Source of the DNA: Osedax fenrisi
Lineage: Eukaryota > Annelida > Polychaeta > Sabellida > Siboglinidae
NCBI GenBank assembly: GCA_964019155.1
Contig: OZ025244.1
Location: 1,217,735-1,281,734 of the forward strand
Reading direction: 5' to 3'
Length of the DNA: 64,000 nucleotides
Part shown: piece by piece, positions 45,872 through 57,284 of the stretch
Layout of the letters: every line of letters starts with the position of its first letter
Position numbering within the stretch: position 1 is the first letter of the stretch
Translations under genes and position numbers: made by a program
The notes under the pieces: generated by a model
Seen by the model: the letters and a program-made list of their open reading frames with translations, nothing else
Told to the model about the DNA's origin: nothing
Database searches by the model: none

Positions 45872-47553
45872 AACTAATTTACAATATAAATATAATTGGA
45901 TAGAAGCAAAAAAAAAATTATCCAAAGAATTAGAATCTTTAAATTTTAAGAGAGAGATTAATGCAATTAATTCAAAAAATAAATTACAGTTTTATAAATT
46001 TATGAAAAAAAGACAAAATTTAAAATCTGGAGTATCTCCTCTAATTGATATATCAAATAATAATGTTTTATTTTCAGATCTCGACAAAGCAAATATGTTA
46101 AATTCATATTTTAGTTCAATTCAACAAAATGATAATGGAAATTTACCCGAATTTTATAATTTAACTAAACAAAAGTTTGATAATATTGATTTAAATCTTG
46201 AAATAATTAAAATATTTTTAAATAGATTACAAATTACACATACTTTCGGAACTGATGGGATACCATCTTCTATGTTAAAATTATCTAATGAATTATGTAG
46301 GCCTTTATATATTATTTTTAATTCATCTTTATTATCGGGTAATATACCGAAAATTTGGAAAAAATCTATAATCACACCAATTTTTAAAAAGGGTGAACCA
46401 TCATATTCAAATAACTATATGCCTATTTCAATAACATGTGTAATGTGTAGAGTATTAGAACGTATTATTTCTAAACAATTAATTTTTTATTTAAAATCTA
46501 ATAATTTATTAACAAAATATCAATTTGGTTTTATAAGTGGAAAATCCACAGAATTACAATTAACAAAATGTTTAAAATGTTGGTATAATGAATTGAATAA
46601 TAAAAAATGTGTAGATATAATATATATTGATTTTGCAAAAGCTTTTGATGTTGTTTCTCTTGAAAAACTATTATTTAAATTAAAATCATACGGTATATCT
46701 AATAAAATAATAAAATGGTTTTATAATTTTTTATCGAATAGATCTCAAATTACACGGGTTGAAAATTCTTTTTCATATAGTTCTATTGTAAAATCTGGAG
46801 TACCACAAGGATCGGTTTTAGGTCTAATTTTATTTTTATTATATATTAATGATCTTCCTAGTATAGGTTAACTAAGTATAACGTTAACTTCCTAGTACAA
46901 GTAATATTCTCTTCAAAAATTCATATTGATTTATTTGCCGATGATACAAAAATATATTTTTCTTACGCATCTGAGAATGAAAGATTTCTTTTACAAAATA
47001 ATTTAAATTTATTTTCAAAATGGGTAAATAAATGGCAATTAAATATTTCATTATCAAAATGTGCAGTTATGACTTTAGGGAAGGTTACTCCACCAAAATA
47101 TTTTATAAATAATATTCAATTAGAAAACGTTACTTTTTATAAAGATTTAGGAATAATATTTGAAAATAACATTTTATTTAATAAACATATTGATTATATT
47201 TGTAAAAAAGCTTATTTTTCTTTGAATTCAATTTTTAGATGCATTACTACAAAATCCCCTAGAGCATTATTAAATGCATATAACATTTATTGCAGACCAA
47301 TTTTAGAATATGCATCCATAATTTGGTCACCTTTTTCAAAGGTTAGTAAATTTCGTAGTCTTATAGACCAAAATGAAAGAGTGCAAAGATTATTTACTAG
47401 AAGATTAATTACAAGATGCGTAGGATATACAAATTCATCAAATATTAATTATAAATCATATATAGAGAGATTGGTATATTTTAAATTAGAATCACTTGAA
47501 CTTAGAAGATTAAAAATAGATCTAACCACAATTTTTAAAATTTCAAATAATTA
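45872..47553 (+). pseudogene. Internal fragment of the two-ORF LINE (second copy)
   Basis: This segment matches 35196-36923 of the full-length element almost base for base but lacks both its 5' part and its 3' end. It encodes the end of the linker, the reverse transcriptase (YMPISITCVMCRVLERI, IYIDFAKAFDVVSLEK, SGVPQGSVLGLILF, LFADDTKIYF) and part of the thumb. It keeps the normal YQFGFISGKST finger sequence and has no 68-bp duplication. A 38-bp insertion at about 46866 (GGTTAACTAAGTATAACG and following) introduces a stop. The downstream open frame then runs into minisatellite-derived sequence at 47555 (VENPLKGILIS...). Confidence 0.9.
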
Positions 47554-48183
47554 TGCTGTGGAAAACCCTCTAAAAGGTATTCTTATTTCTACTGTGGAAT
47601 ACCATCTTCAAAACATATGGCATTTTACACGACTTAAGTATTATTATTAAGTTTATATAATTGTTTTATTATAGAAAAAATAAAATTGTATACCTTTTAA
47701 TTATTTTGAAATATTGATTTATTTTGTATGTATGCAAATCAATTAATAATTATTATTTTAAATTAATATTTAAGTAAATATACTGTTTTTAATAAATAAA
47801 ATATTATTTAAAAAATAAAATAATGTATGTAATCCTATGTATTTGCTACATTATCATAATATAATTCAGGTGACTCATGAACTATAATTGTAATCATAAT
47901 TATATTGATAATATACATGAAAATCATGTTGAACTATTTGCCCAATATTGAATATAACGCAATTGCATATTGATTAAATATTTTATTCAATATTAAAATG
48001 ATTTTATTATTGAATTTAAGTTTTAAATCTAACTTAAATGAAATTATATAATATATAAGTTAATATTTTGCTACAATACTACCCTAATATACTAATATTT
48101 ATTTTACATATAAAATTATGTTCAACTTATATCAACAACTTAAGTTATTGATGTAAGTTGAATATTGAGATATTCTTAATTTT
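47554..48183. other. AT-rich spacer beginning with one minisatellite-like unit
   Basis: From 47555 to about 47612 the sequence (CTGTGGAAAACCCTC...GGTATTCTTATTTCTACTGTGG) is a unit of the array located at 48184, separated from it by about 570 bp of AT-rich DNA. Confidence 0.75.
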
Positions 48184-48890
48184 TACTGTGTAAAATCCTC
48201 TAGATGGTATTCTTAATTTCTACTGCAGAAAACCATATAAATGGTATTCTTAATTTCTACTGTGGAAAACCCTCTAAATGGTATTCTTATTTCTACTGCA
48301 GAAAACCATATAAATGGTATTCTTAATTTCTACTGTGGAAAACCCTCTAAATGGTATTCTTATTTCTACTGCAGAAAACCATCTAAATGGTATTCTTAAT
48401 TTCTAATGTGGAAAACCCTCTAAATGGTATTCTTAATTTTTACTGCAGAAAACCATATAAATGGTATTCTTAATTTCTACTGTGGAAAACCCTCTAAATG
48501 GTATTCTTATTTCTACTGCAGAAAACCATATAAATGGTATTCTTAATTTCTACTGTGGAAAACCCTCTAAATGGTATTCTTATTTCTACTGCAGAAAACC
48601 ATCTAAATGGTATTCTTAATTTCTAATGTGGAAAACCCTCTAAATGGTATTCTTAATTTTTACTGCAGAAAACCATATAAATGGTATTCTTAATTTCTAC
48701 TGCAGAAAACCATCTAAATGGTATTCTTAATTTCTACTGTGGAAAACCCTCTAAATGGTATTCTTAAATCCGATAATAGAAAACCCTTAATATGGTATTC
48801 TAAAAATTTCACTGCAGAAAACCATCAAAAGGGTTCTATTATAAGCACACCTTAAATACCATTTATTTTACTGCAGAAAACCATTTACTT
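48184..48890. repeat. Minisatellite of about 36-bp units in alternating dimers
   Basis: Unit: (T/C)TAAATGGTATTCTTAATTT plus CTACTGTGGAAAACC. Units ending in TGTGGAAAACCCTC alternate with units ending in TGCAGAAAACCATA, giving a dimer of about 72 bp. The last units (48760-48890) diverge strongly. Confidence 0.95.
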
Positions 48891-48994
48891 ATTACAGTGT
48901 ATGCTGAAAATGGTAGGGATAGCACTAAAAGTAGTAGGGATATCACTCATAGTAATAGATATATTAATGAAAGTGAACATTGAAGCTAAACATT

Positions 48995-49031
<37 letters not shown>

Positions 49032-49096
49032 ATAACAGTAACTGAAAAAAGTAGATGGAATAATACCGAGAGATATATACCTACATATATATATAG

Positions 49097-49142
<46 letters not shown>

Positions 49143-49259
49143 ATAAAACATATATGTTATATAGTTTATAAACTAACAATTTGTTAGTAACTACACTAAT
49201 AGGAATATTCACTGAAAGTAGTATGGATATCCACTGAAAGTAGTATGGATGGTACTAAC
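48891..49259. other. AT-rich DNA with two (TA)n tracts
   Basis: (TA)n at 48997-49030 and 49096-49140, and two tandem ACTGAAAGTAGTATGGAT words at 49211-49250. No gene seen. Confidence 0.6.
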
Positions 49260-49381
49260 CTGAAGTAGAAGGTACACAGATCTCCGGAATGCGAGTTGAT
49301 GACAACGTACACGACACAGGTACTGACTATCAAATAGGCAAGAGAACATACGCATGTTGACAACAAAGAGGGCGTTCCCAT
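49260..49381 (-). CDS. Putative membrane-protein exon, minus strand
   Basis: The minus-strand frame from ATG 49381 reads MGTPSLLSTCVCSLAYL then IVSTCVVYVVINSHSGDL and CTFYF, and ends at a near-consensus donor (TTCAG followed by GTTAGT at 49259). It contains one strongly hydrophobic segment of about 20 residues, as in a transmembrane helix. It might be a first exon starting at the ATG, or an internal exon using the acceptor-like AGCTTCTAG just upstream of it. No family is recognised and the following exon was not found. Confidence 0.4.
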
Positions 49382-49990
49382 GTTCTAGAAGCTTATTCAA
49401 TCGGGCTATAAGTACTCGTACACCTAAATTTAGCGGTATATACTATATAGGGATGATCTGGTAGTTACGAGGGCTATACGTACTAATGGTCGGATGTGAA
49501 TACCTATAAGTACACCTATACCTAGAAGCACGGAAGTATATTGAAGTATGCTCTTAACTTATAGTACGGGTGCAACGAGAAGTAGGATTCGTAATATCGC
49601 CTGTCCCTTATCTCTCTCTCTATCTAAATTTCGTTCACTATATCTTAATAACCGCGGTGAATGCTATAGGAGGAAGGGGGCTACCTATTGGTAAACGTCA
49701 CTCTAGAAAATGAAAAGAGAATCTGAATAGTTATATATTTCTTATTTCGCTCTACAAATTTAGCTCGAAATAGGTAGGCTGTAACTATAGTTATTATTAA
49801 GTTAGTAGCGTTACTTAATGTATGTTTAGTTCGGAGAACACGTAGTACCTATACGGTGATGCAGATGTCGGGTAAAGTTGCCTGTTTGCGATGTAGGAGG
49901 TGTTCACTCAAGCGTGACGGATACCGGTTACACGCGTGTAAGCCTGTGGGTATACCTATGCGGGAGAGTTACTAATCCGCTTACCACGTA
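49382..49990. other. GC-richer island, possible promoter/first-exon region
   Basis: The island between the minus-strand exon and the short + strand frame at 49859 is clearly less AT-rich than either flank and lacks repeats. A pyrimidine-rich (TCTC)n run lies at about 49610-49625. Divergent coding-like sequences at its two ends would fit a bidirectional promoter, but no promoter element can be named with confidence. Confidence 0.3.
49859..49975 (+). CDS. Small ORF with CxxCxxC cluster (38 aa), hypothetical
   Basis: ATG 49859 to TAA 49973 encodes MQMSGKVACLRCRRCSLKR followed by DGYRLHACKPVGIPMRESY. Four cysteines in C-x2-C-x2-C...C spacing suggest metal binding. A possible donor (GTATAC at 49951) would make it a first exon. 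Minus-strand frames across the same bases are also open, so the coding strand is not certain. Confidence 0.25.
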   Translation: MQMSGKVACLRCRRCSLKRDGYRLHACKPVGIPMRESY

Positions 49991-50106
49991 TTTATAGCAT
50001 AGCCGTGTATATGCATTTAGTAATGAGTAGGTATGATATATAATTGTATATTCATATATAACATACATAATATATACACATACATAATATATACACATAC
50101 ATATAG

Positions 50107-50153
<47 letters not shown>

Positions 50154-50203
50154 TCTATATGTATGTGTATATATTATGTATGTGTATATATTATGTATGT
50201 GTA

Positions 50204-50718
50204 GAAGCTCGGTAACTCAACATGCCGATAACTCAACATTGCCGATAACTCAACATCCAAAAAATATTTGGTTGGATTCGTATCTTTTACATGTTAACAA
50301 AAACCCTATTACTCAACAAATATAACTCAACATACATATAACTCAACATCGTTTTTTTAATCCTAGCCTATACATTACATGTAAATATACATCCGATAAC
50401 TCAACATTTATGAAAAATCAAAATATCACAAACATATGTTGTTGGATTCGTATCTTTTACATGTAATAAAACTACATTGCTCAACAAATATAATTCAACA
50501 TAAATTATTCAACATGGTTTTATTTAATAATATATGGATAAATATATAAACGTATAAATACAATTACAATTATTATATTATCATACGAGTACTATTTTGA
50601 ATGCATTTATGTGAACAAAACATTAATTAAGTCATTAATATATACATCCGATAACTCAACATACTCGCTAACTCAACATTAAACTCAGTCCCGTCAATGT
50701 TGAGTTATCGAGCTTTGA

Positions 50719-50721
<3 letters not shown>
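50204..50721. mobile_element. pogo-like MITE (TA target duplication)
   Basis: The right end, read inward, is CAGTCAAAGCTCGATAACTC and the left end GAAGCTCGGTAACTCAACAT; they form terminal inverted repeats and both abut TA. CGATAACTCAACAT words recur at both ends and inside, and TTGGATTCGTATCTTTTACA occurs twice internally (about 50271 and 50443). CAGTC...CTCGATAAC termini with TA duplication are typical of pogo/Tigger elements. No ORF. Confidence 0.75.
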
Positions 50722-50767
<46 letters not shown>

Positions 50768-50861
50768 GTATAATAAATAGGATAGAATACACATATATGC
50801 GTGTTAATAAATAATTGAAACAATGCAAATGTAATCTAAACATGTACACTATAATATTAAC

Positions 50862-50918
<57 letters not shown>

Positions 50919-51508
50919 AATTATTCAATTAAGAAAACAGTAATAGTAGAAAGTATGGGAAGGAAAGGTAATTTGGCCCACTCTAATATCTCAGAAACTA
51001 TAAATCACACCAACAAAATGTCTATATATAATTTATAGTATTTCATAATATCTTTAAGAATAGTTAATATTTATTTTAATAAATAATCAATAATTATTAG
51101 TATTTATGTATTATATAAAATGCAGAATTTCTACAAAATAAGTTTTTGTTAATCTGCTTATCAATTCATAAATACATTTTGATTATGATATTTTGTACAC
51201 AAAAATACAAAACAATATGTTCTTGATTCTATATTTTAACTAAATTATATATCAATATTATAAAAAGATATTGCTGAAATAAAAACGTATGTTAAAATGG
51301 GTAATTTGGACGATGCAAGTCGTGTTATTGGCTGATAATTAACCTATCAGATTGTAAAATGATAGAATTTTATTTAAAATGATTGCCTTGTTTTAAGTCA
51401 TCCCTTAACAATATTTATGGTTTTTATAATATCTGAACTATCCCACCTCTGGTTCCCAGTGGGAATTTCCCACCTACATTTATAGCCAGGTATATACGGT
51501 TTATAAAG

Positions 51509-51552
<44 letters not shown>

Positions 51553-51584
51553 TACCTTACCTTATAAGGTATACCAGCAATTTA
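50722..51584. other. AT-rich DNA with (TA)n tracts
   Basis: (TA)n at 50722-50763, 50867-50915 and 51509-51548. The stretch 50935-51500 has no recognisable coding sequence or element. Confidence 0.6.
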
Positions 51585-52211
51585 CAACACGTTCTTTCCA
51601 TTTATCCCTTTCTTTCATCGCAGCTGGTAATTCCTAGGTTCTACATCCAGTATCTTTTACCAGTTGATCGATATATGTTAAGGGCGGTCTTCCTCGAAAT
51701 CGTTTGCCATGAGATGGTTGCCAGAGTAGTAAATCGCTTGCTAGTTCGCCTTCGCTTCTCCAGCAATGTCCTGCAACTCGTAATCGTTGTTCGCGTATAG
51801 CTACTGATATTTTGGGTATATTTCCGTATAGTTCCTTGTTTGTCAAATGTTCTCTCCATGACTTATTTAGAGCTGCTCGGAGAATTCTAGTATAGGCTCC
51901 ATCTATTTCCCCCTCAAGTTTAGCTGTTAGAGTCCATGATATGGCACCATATACTAATACAGATTCAACTGTCGCTCTGAACAAATTTCTTTTTAATTTG
52001 TCGGGCATCTTAGATTTCCAGATTTATTGCATACAATTTAGTGCTGACCAGGCTTTAACAATTCTTATTTGTTTTTCTGTTGACCCGACCCCAAGATAGT
52101 TGACATTTTCCACTTTTGCAATAATTTTACCATTTATGCTGTTTATTGTGATATCATCGGAGTCAGAATTTTGATTTAATTTCATATATTGAGTTTTTTT
52201 CAGTATTTATA

Positions 52212-52765
52212 TGTAATAATGAGGGTCGAATTTATTGTGTAAATAAACCACCACTCAAAATGATAGGGGAACGTTGTATTCACTCTTTATTTATATATCA
52301 AAACAAGAAAAAAACCATACACTAAAATCTGTTATAAAACATATATACAGAATTACAATATGGAATAAATATAATATAATATAATGTTTTACAAACCTCC
52401 ACGTGTCAAGGTATAATCAGAAACGAAAGAATATTTTTAAATCTAATCTGGTTCAGATTATATTATTTCCACGCGACGGTTATGCAACACTAAATAAAAA
52501 CACTAAATAAAAAACACAAAAATCACAATATATAAAATCAACATTTCTACTTTTAATTATTACATAAATGAAAACAAAAATATAACCAATTAAAAATATA
52601 TAATAAACTAAATAACATTAACTAAAAACACAAAAATCACTAGGCGAAATAAACATTTATAATTATTACATAATACACAAATAAATAAAATAACTAAATT
52701 AAAAATATATGAAATAAACTTAAAAATAACTATACAACCATATAACCAGATATTAGTATGGTACA
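52212..52765 (-). repeat. gypsy 3' LTR
   Basis: In element orientation it starts TGTACCATACTAATATC and ends CATTATTACA, with the expected TG...CA ends. It is about 97% identical by eye to the other LTR. Confidence 0.92.
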
Positions 52766-52812
52766 TACACCCATTCTAATTTTTAAAATGTACATTTATA
52801 ACATTTTAAACT

Positions 52813-53706
52813 TCACTCACTAAGTTTTATATTTGTTCTGTGTTCTACTCTAAAATCGTCGCCCCATCTAATCTCATAAGCTTCAATATTATCAAATTTT
52901 CGTACTACCCTCCACATTTTTTCTGACCATAATCTAGATAATTTTCTTCGACCTAACACTCTCTCTTTTATCCTCACCAAATCCCCACTGTCTAACTTTA
53001 ACGATCTTGCTCTACCGTTATGATCTTCTACCCTTCTATTCCACGCCTCTTCTAATGATTTATTTACCTTATTTCTAACTTCCCTATATTTCTTATTTAC
53101 CTCTCTGACCCAATCTGTCGTTATTGTCCCCTGTTCTACTAAAGTTTCCTCAGTTGGTATCCTATCTTCTCTATTAAACATTAAATAAAACGAACTATAA
53201 CCTGTCGATGTATGTGGCATTGTATTATAGGAATGTATCAACTTATTCAAATGTATTGACCATTTGCCCCGTTTTTCCCTAGATAATGTTCTAATGAGCC
53301 CCAATAGTGTTCTATTGAAACTTTCGACTTGGCTATTGCCCATAGGGTGGTATGGAGTCGTTGTACTACGTTTAATCCCAAAACTACTACAAATTTCTCT
53401 CACTACCGCAGACACAAAATTCCTACCCATATCCGAATGTATTATATTCGGTATACCAAAATTAAAAAACCATTCATTCATTAATATTTTCGCCACCGTT
53501 ATTGCTAATTGATCCCTAGATTCATGCACTAAACTCTCAATAACCTTCTTAAATAATGGGTTCATATCATAACCAGTTACTTTTGTATCCTCTACTATTT
53601 CATTTTTAACCTCAATTTTCATAACTCCGTTATCTACTATAATATTTGTACTACCTTTCGTACTTATTTCACCAGACATGCATCCTAAACCACCTAACAC
53701 ATTCAT
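52813..53706 (-). pseudogene. gypsy protease tail fused to integrase C-terminal two-thirds
   Basis: This 297-codon frame starts with the protease flap end (LGMNVLGGLGCMSGE, partly upstream of the Met). After about 60 residues it passes directly into integrase: AITVAKILMNEWFFNFGIPN, IIHSDMGRNF (second catalytic Asp), HPMGNSQVESFNRTL (catalytic Glu), NTMPHTSTGYSSFYLMF, and a C-terminal GDLVRIKERVLGRRKLSRLW module ending RVEHRTNIKL. The first catalytic Asp, the HHCC zinc domain, and all of RT and RNase H are missing, yet the junction is in frame. The fusion may reflect an internal deletion during reverse transcription. No activity is expected. Confidence 0.88.
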
Positions 53707-54035
53707 ACCTAGAACTCTTAAACTATCTATTTCCGATACTATAAAACCTTTTTTTCCTATATTTACCCCTCTAAAACTATATCTAATTCTACATAACCCA
53801 TATACTTTAAATTCTCACCATTTGCTACACTAATTTTTAACCATGGACAAGGTTTCCCCATTTTTATATTAACTATTAAAAAAAAAACCATATGGAATGA
53901 TAGATACTTGACTACCGGTATCAATCAATCATTCTATATTATTCCCCCCTATATATACTACTTTCCTAACACAATCACCTACCAACCGATGGTTATCTAC
54001 AATTCCCTTCGACCCACCTATCGAGGGAATTTCTC
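53700..54035 (-). pseudogene. gypsy aspartic protease remnant
   Basis: Minus-strand reading across small frameshifts gives NIEWLIDTGSQVSIIPYGFF, the D-T-G-S active-site motif of retroviral-type proteases, and SLRVLGMNVLGGL at the end, the I-L-G-x-D/N-like flap partner. A stop and frameshifts around 53880 disrupt it. Confidence 0.75.
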
Positions 54036-54039
54036 GTTT

Positions 54040-54782
54040 AAATCTACTCTACAGTTACTACTTATATGACCTAATCTCTGTAACGATAGCATCTAACCTC
54101 TCTAACATAGTTATCTACACGACTTCTACTATAGTCTGTCCTCGGATTACCCACCCTTAATGATACATTGCTACGTATACCCTGACCACCCTGCCAATTA
54201 CGTTGACTACTATCTACCCTAATACCATAACTCTCATATGTATCCATCTTCGATACTTCCTCCAAACTAATAATAAATTTCCTCACCTCTTTAAATGAAA
54301 TAGCCTTCCCCAAACTAGACATAGCCTGCCTTAATCTAATATCAATTAAATTCCTCCTAAGGCTCTCTACGACTATCTCCTCCCACTTATTATCTACTTT
54401 TTTTAATTCTCTACCTAATTTTAATAATTTATTTGAAAACTCCATAGAAGTCTCATTCTGTTCCTGCTTAGTACCCATTAATGCATTGATAATCTCACTC
54501 TTATTTCTAATTATCAAATAACGTTCTTGTAAACTCTCTTTAATTCCCTCTATTGTGGTTAACTTAACCCCTATAGGGGTATAGCATGGACAATTCCAGC
54601 TTAGCATCTCCTGTACTATGATATAGCGCATATGACGCCGCCTCCTCTCCCTTTATACATAATAAACTAATACACTCATCTACATTTCCCAACCATTCAT
54701 CTACATCATCATCCCCATTGAAATTATTTAATCTTACATAACTTTTTTCCATATTTACAACTAAACCACTACGTAAATTCAT
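54040..54782 (-). pseudogene. gypsy Gag (retrotransposon gag domain) with worn CCHC knuckle
   Basis: The N-terminal frame from 54782 reads NLRSGLVVNMEKSYVRLNNF, then WLGNVDECISLLCIKGEEAA and SYALYHSTGDAKLELSML. A frameshift near 54600 leads into LTTIEGIKESLQERYL, NETSMEFSNKLLKLGREL and LRQAMSSLGKAISFKEVRKF, typical of the gag domain that forms the particle shell. The nucleocapsid region has VRCYRY and, one frame over, GHISSNC, the two halves of a C-x2-C-x4-H-x4-C knuckle with the second Cys changed to Tyr. Confidence 0.82.
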
Positions 54783-55159
54783 AAAATAGAGTATACTAAA
54801 ATAATCTTATAGGAGTAGCACTAATATGTATCGCGTAGCAAATAATATAATCTGAATTATCTACACGACTTATCTACCGTCGCGTAGAAGTAATATAATC
54901 TGAATTATTGTTATCAAAAGTAAAAAAATTAATTTAAACGCGGAAATCTGTAACGAACCCAATCTGATAATAATACGACGCAAATAATTGATGACTTCCA
55001 GTCTTCAACTCTTCTTTTCTCCTTACAGTTCAGTCTGCCTTCAATCCGCTCCGCTATCTCTTCACAAACTCCGTCCGTAGTGTATGGTTTTTTTTTTCAA
55101 ATGGAAATATAAATATAAATAAAGAGTAAAAATGTGTTATTTTTTAAAAATACAATCAA

Positions 55160-55178
55160 TCCCGCCGCTGTCACCAAA
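55160..55178 (-). promoter_or_regulatory. gypsy primer-binding site region
   Basis: Directly downstream of the 5' LTR in element orientation is TTTGGTGACAGCGGCGGGA, matching the TGGTGAC... type of primer-binding site used by many gypsy elements. The matching tRNA cannot be named from this sequence alone. Confidence 0.6.
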
Positions 55179-55731
55179 TGTAATAATGAGGGTCGAATTT
55201 ATTGTGTAAATAAACCACCACTCAAAATGATAGGGGAACGTTGTATTCACTCTTTATTTATATATCAAAACAAGAAAAAAACCATACACTAAAATCTGTT
55301 ATAAAACATATATACAGAATTATAATATGGAATAAATATAATATAATATAATGTTTTACAAACCTCCACGTATCAAGGTATAATCAGAAATGAAAGAATA
55401 TTTTTAAATCTAATCTGGTTCAGATTATATTATTTCCACGCGACGGTTATGCAACACTAAATAAAAACACTAAATAAAAAACACAAAAATCACAATATAT
55501 GAAATCAACATTTCTACTTTTAATTATTACATAAATGAAAACAAAAATATAACCAATTAAAAATATATAATAAACTAAATAACATTAACTAAAAACACAA
55601 AAATCACTAGGCGAAATAAACATTTATAATTATTATATAATACACAAATAAATAAAATAACTAAATTAAAATATATGATATTAAATTCAAAATAACTATA
55701 CAATCATATAACCAGATGTTAGTCTGTTACA
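55179..55731 (-). repeat. gypsy 5' LTR
   Basis: Second LTR of the pair; in element orientation it starts TGTAACAGACTAACATC and ends CATTATTACA. It would supply promoter and transcription start for the element. Confidence 0.92.
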
Positions 55732-56400
55732 TATACTTAGTCCGATTTCATTTAATGTTACTTCTATTTGATGTAGCAGAGTATTTGCACTTTACATATC
55801 ATTTGTTGTAATTGCTATATCGTCAGCATAATCAATATCAGTTATTTGTGTGGCCGGATAATGTCTAGTTAGTGTGAAACCTATTTCTGCGTTGATATCT
55901 ACAGAAGTCTTAAGAATATAGTCGAGAAATAATATAAACAGGAAGGGAGCAAGAGTATCTCCTTGCAGTACCCCAGTGGTAATCTCGAAAAAGGCACTAT
56001 CACCATCGGGAGATCTAACTATAGAACGAGTATTTCTATACAGCATCATTATAGCCTCTATAGTTTCTGTTGGAATTCCATATATTTGCAGAATTTGCTC
56101 CATCTTATTTCATTTGATAGAATCGAATGCTTTTGAGAAATCTATGAATAAAAGTGTTGATGGTATCTTTTTTGATTTAATACCTTCTAATATACGACGA
56201 ATTGTTAACATTTGTTCTGATGTAGATCTATTTTTCCTGAAACAATTTTTATTCTTCCATAGAATAGAATCTATTTCTGGTCTAATTCGGTTTAGGATCA
56301 TTAGGTTAAATATTTTGGCCGCAATTGATGTGAGTGTTATTCCCCTATAGTTTTTTGTTAGAGATAGATTTCCTTTTTTAGGAAAAGGCAATACTTAATT

Positions 56401-57284
56401 TATCCATAATTACCATGTTATCAGTTAGAAATAATAGATTAAATGACAATAAAATACAAAAATATAAAATTAGGTAATGGCATCAATTGTTTGTATGTGA
56501 AAACAGGAATCAATCATTTTAAAGCGCTATCTAGGTAGTTTAGTATTTATTTAGGTAGTATGTATTTAGTTGATAATGTAAACAAATAAGATAATTCCAT
56601 ATTTGATTTAGTTTTAAATTTAAAAAATCAATCTTGTATTCATAAAATGGAATGAATTTATAAGATCTAGTATTTTATATTAATTATTATTTTATTTATT
56701 AATAAGTTATTTAGAATATGACAGACTAGTAGGTTTAATAAAATATCAAATTTTGAGAGTTTTTCAAATTTCAATCAACATTTTTTTGTAAATGAAAGAT
56801 AATTTATTATATAATATAATTATTTAATAAAATAAAAATGAGTTGGAACATAATTAAAAAAAAAATTAACATCTTAAGCTTAATAAGGAATCTTAACCCT
56901 TAAGCTTCCTTATTATGTAAACAATCACTCTGACAGAAATTCAACAACAAAAGAGGTGAGAGAATAAATTAGATTACTAAATGTATTGGAAACTATTAAA
57001 TCTAATCTACATCTGCACTAGCTCTCTACATATAACTTGTACTCTCACTTTATAGGCACATTTCATTGTATTTACACTGCTTTCAGGCACATTTCATTGC
57101 AGCACTTGCACTCACTAACATCACATAGAGCTGGTATAGCGCATCACTATATAGAGATTCCTTACTTCCATATACTGAGGGTGACTCTTACAAACATAAC
57201 CCTTAGATACCCACTTAACTATCACTTTCTAACCTTCCCTATCCTATCTTACAATACTAACCTTCCCTATAATACCATACTAAC
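56401..57284. other. AT-rich spacer turning pyrimidine-rich
   Basis: AT-rich to about 57000, with an AAGCTTAATAAGGAATCTTA / AAGCTTCCTTATTA inverted pair at about 56876-56920. A CAGGCACATTTCATTG word repeats at about 57054 and 57085. From 57200 the + strand is pyrimidine-rich (CTCCCTCCCTCC), which is purine-rich on the minus strand downstream of the exon there. Confidence 0.5.

Larger units (their letters stand above)
52212..55731 (-). mobile_element. Ty3/gypsy LTR retrotransposon with RT-RNase H deletion
   Basis: Two LTRs of about 553 bp (52212-52765 and 55179-55731) flank 2.4 kb of internal sequence on the minus strand: gag, protease, then the C-terminal part of integrase. Reverse transcriptase and RNase H are absent. 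The insertion is bracketed by TATA at 52208-52211 and 55732-55735. Removing it restores the RTE reading across the junction. LTRs differ at roughly 15 visible positions, so it is not a brand-new insertion. Confidence 0.92.
51585..56400 (-). pseudogene. RTE-like LINE (copy C), split by a gypsy insertion
   Basis: Minus-strand RT begins near 56391 with FPKKGNLSLTKNYRGITL, then LLFIDFSKAFDSIK (motif A), GVLQGDTLAPFLFILFLDYI and TDIDYADDIAIT, followed by NEIGLS at 55736. The gypsy element interrupts exactly here; translation resumes at 52211 with INTEKT, NYLGVGSTEKQIRIVKAWSA and the C-terminal MPDKLKRNLFRATVESVL, RVAGHCWRSEGELASD and GRPPLTYIDQLVKDTG near 51660. The catalytic YADD is intact, but stops (for example after DSIK), one frameshift in an A-run near 52190 and loss of the endonuclease half show that it is dead. 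It ends close to a (TA)n tract. Confidence 0.88.

Noticed and set aside
48184..48890. CRISPR-like array
   Set aside because: Contiguous 36-bp units without spacers.
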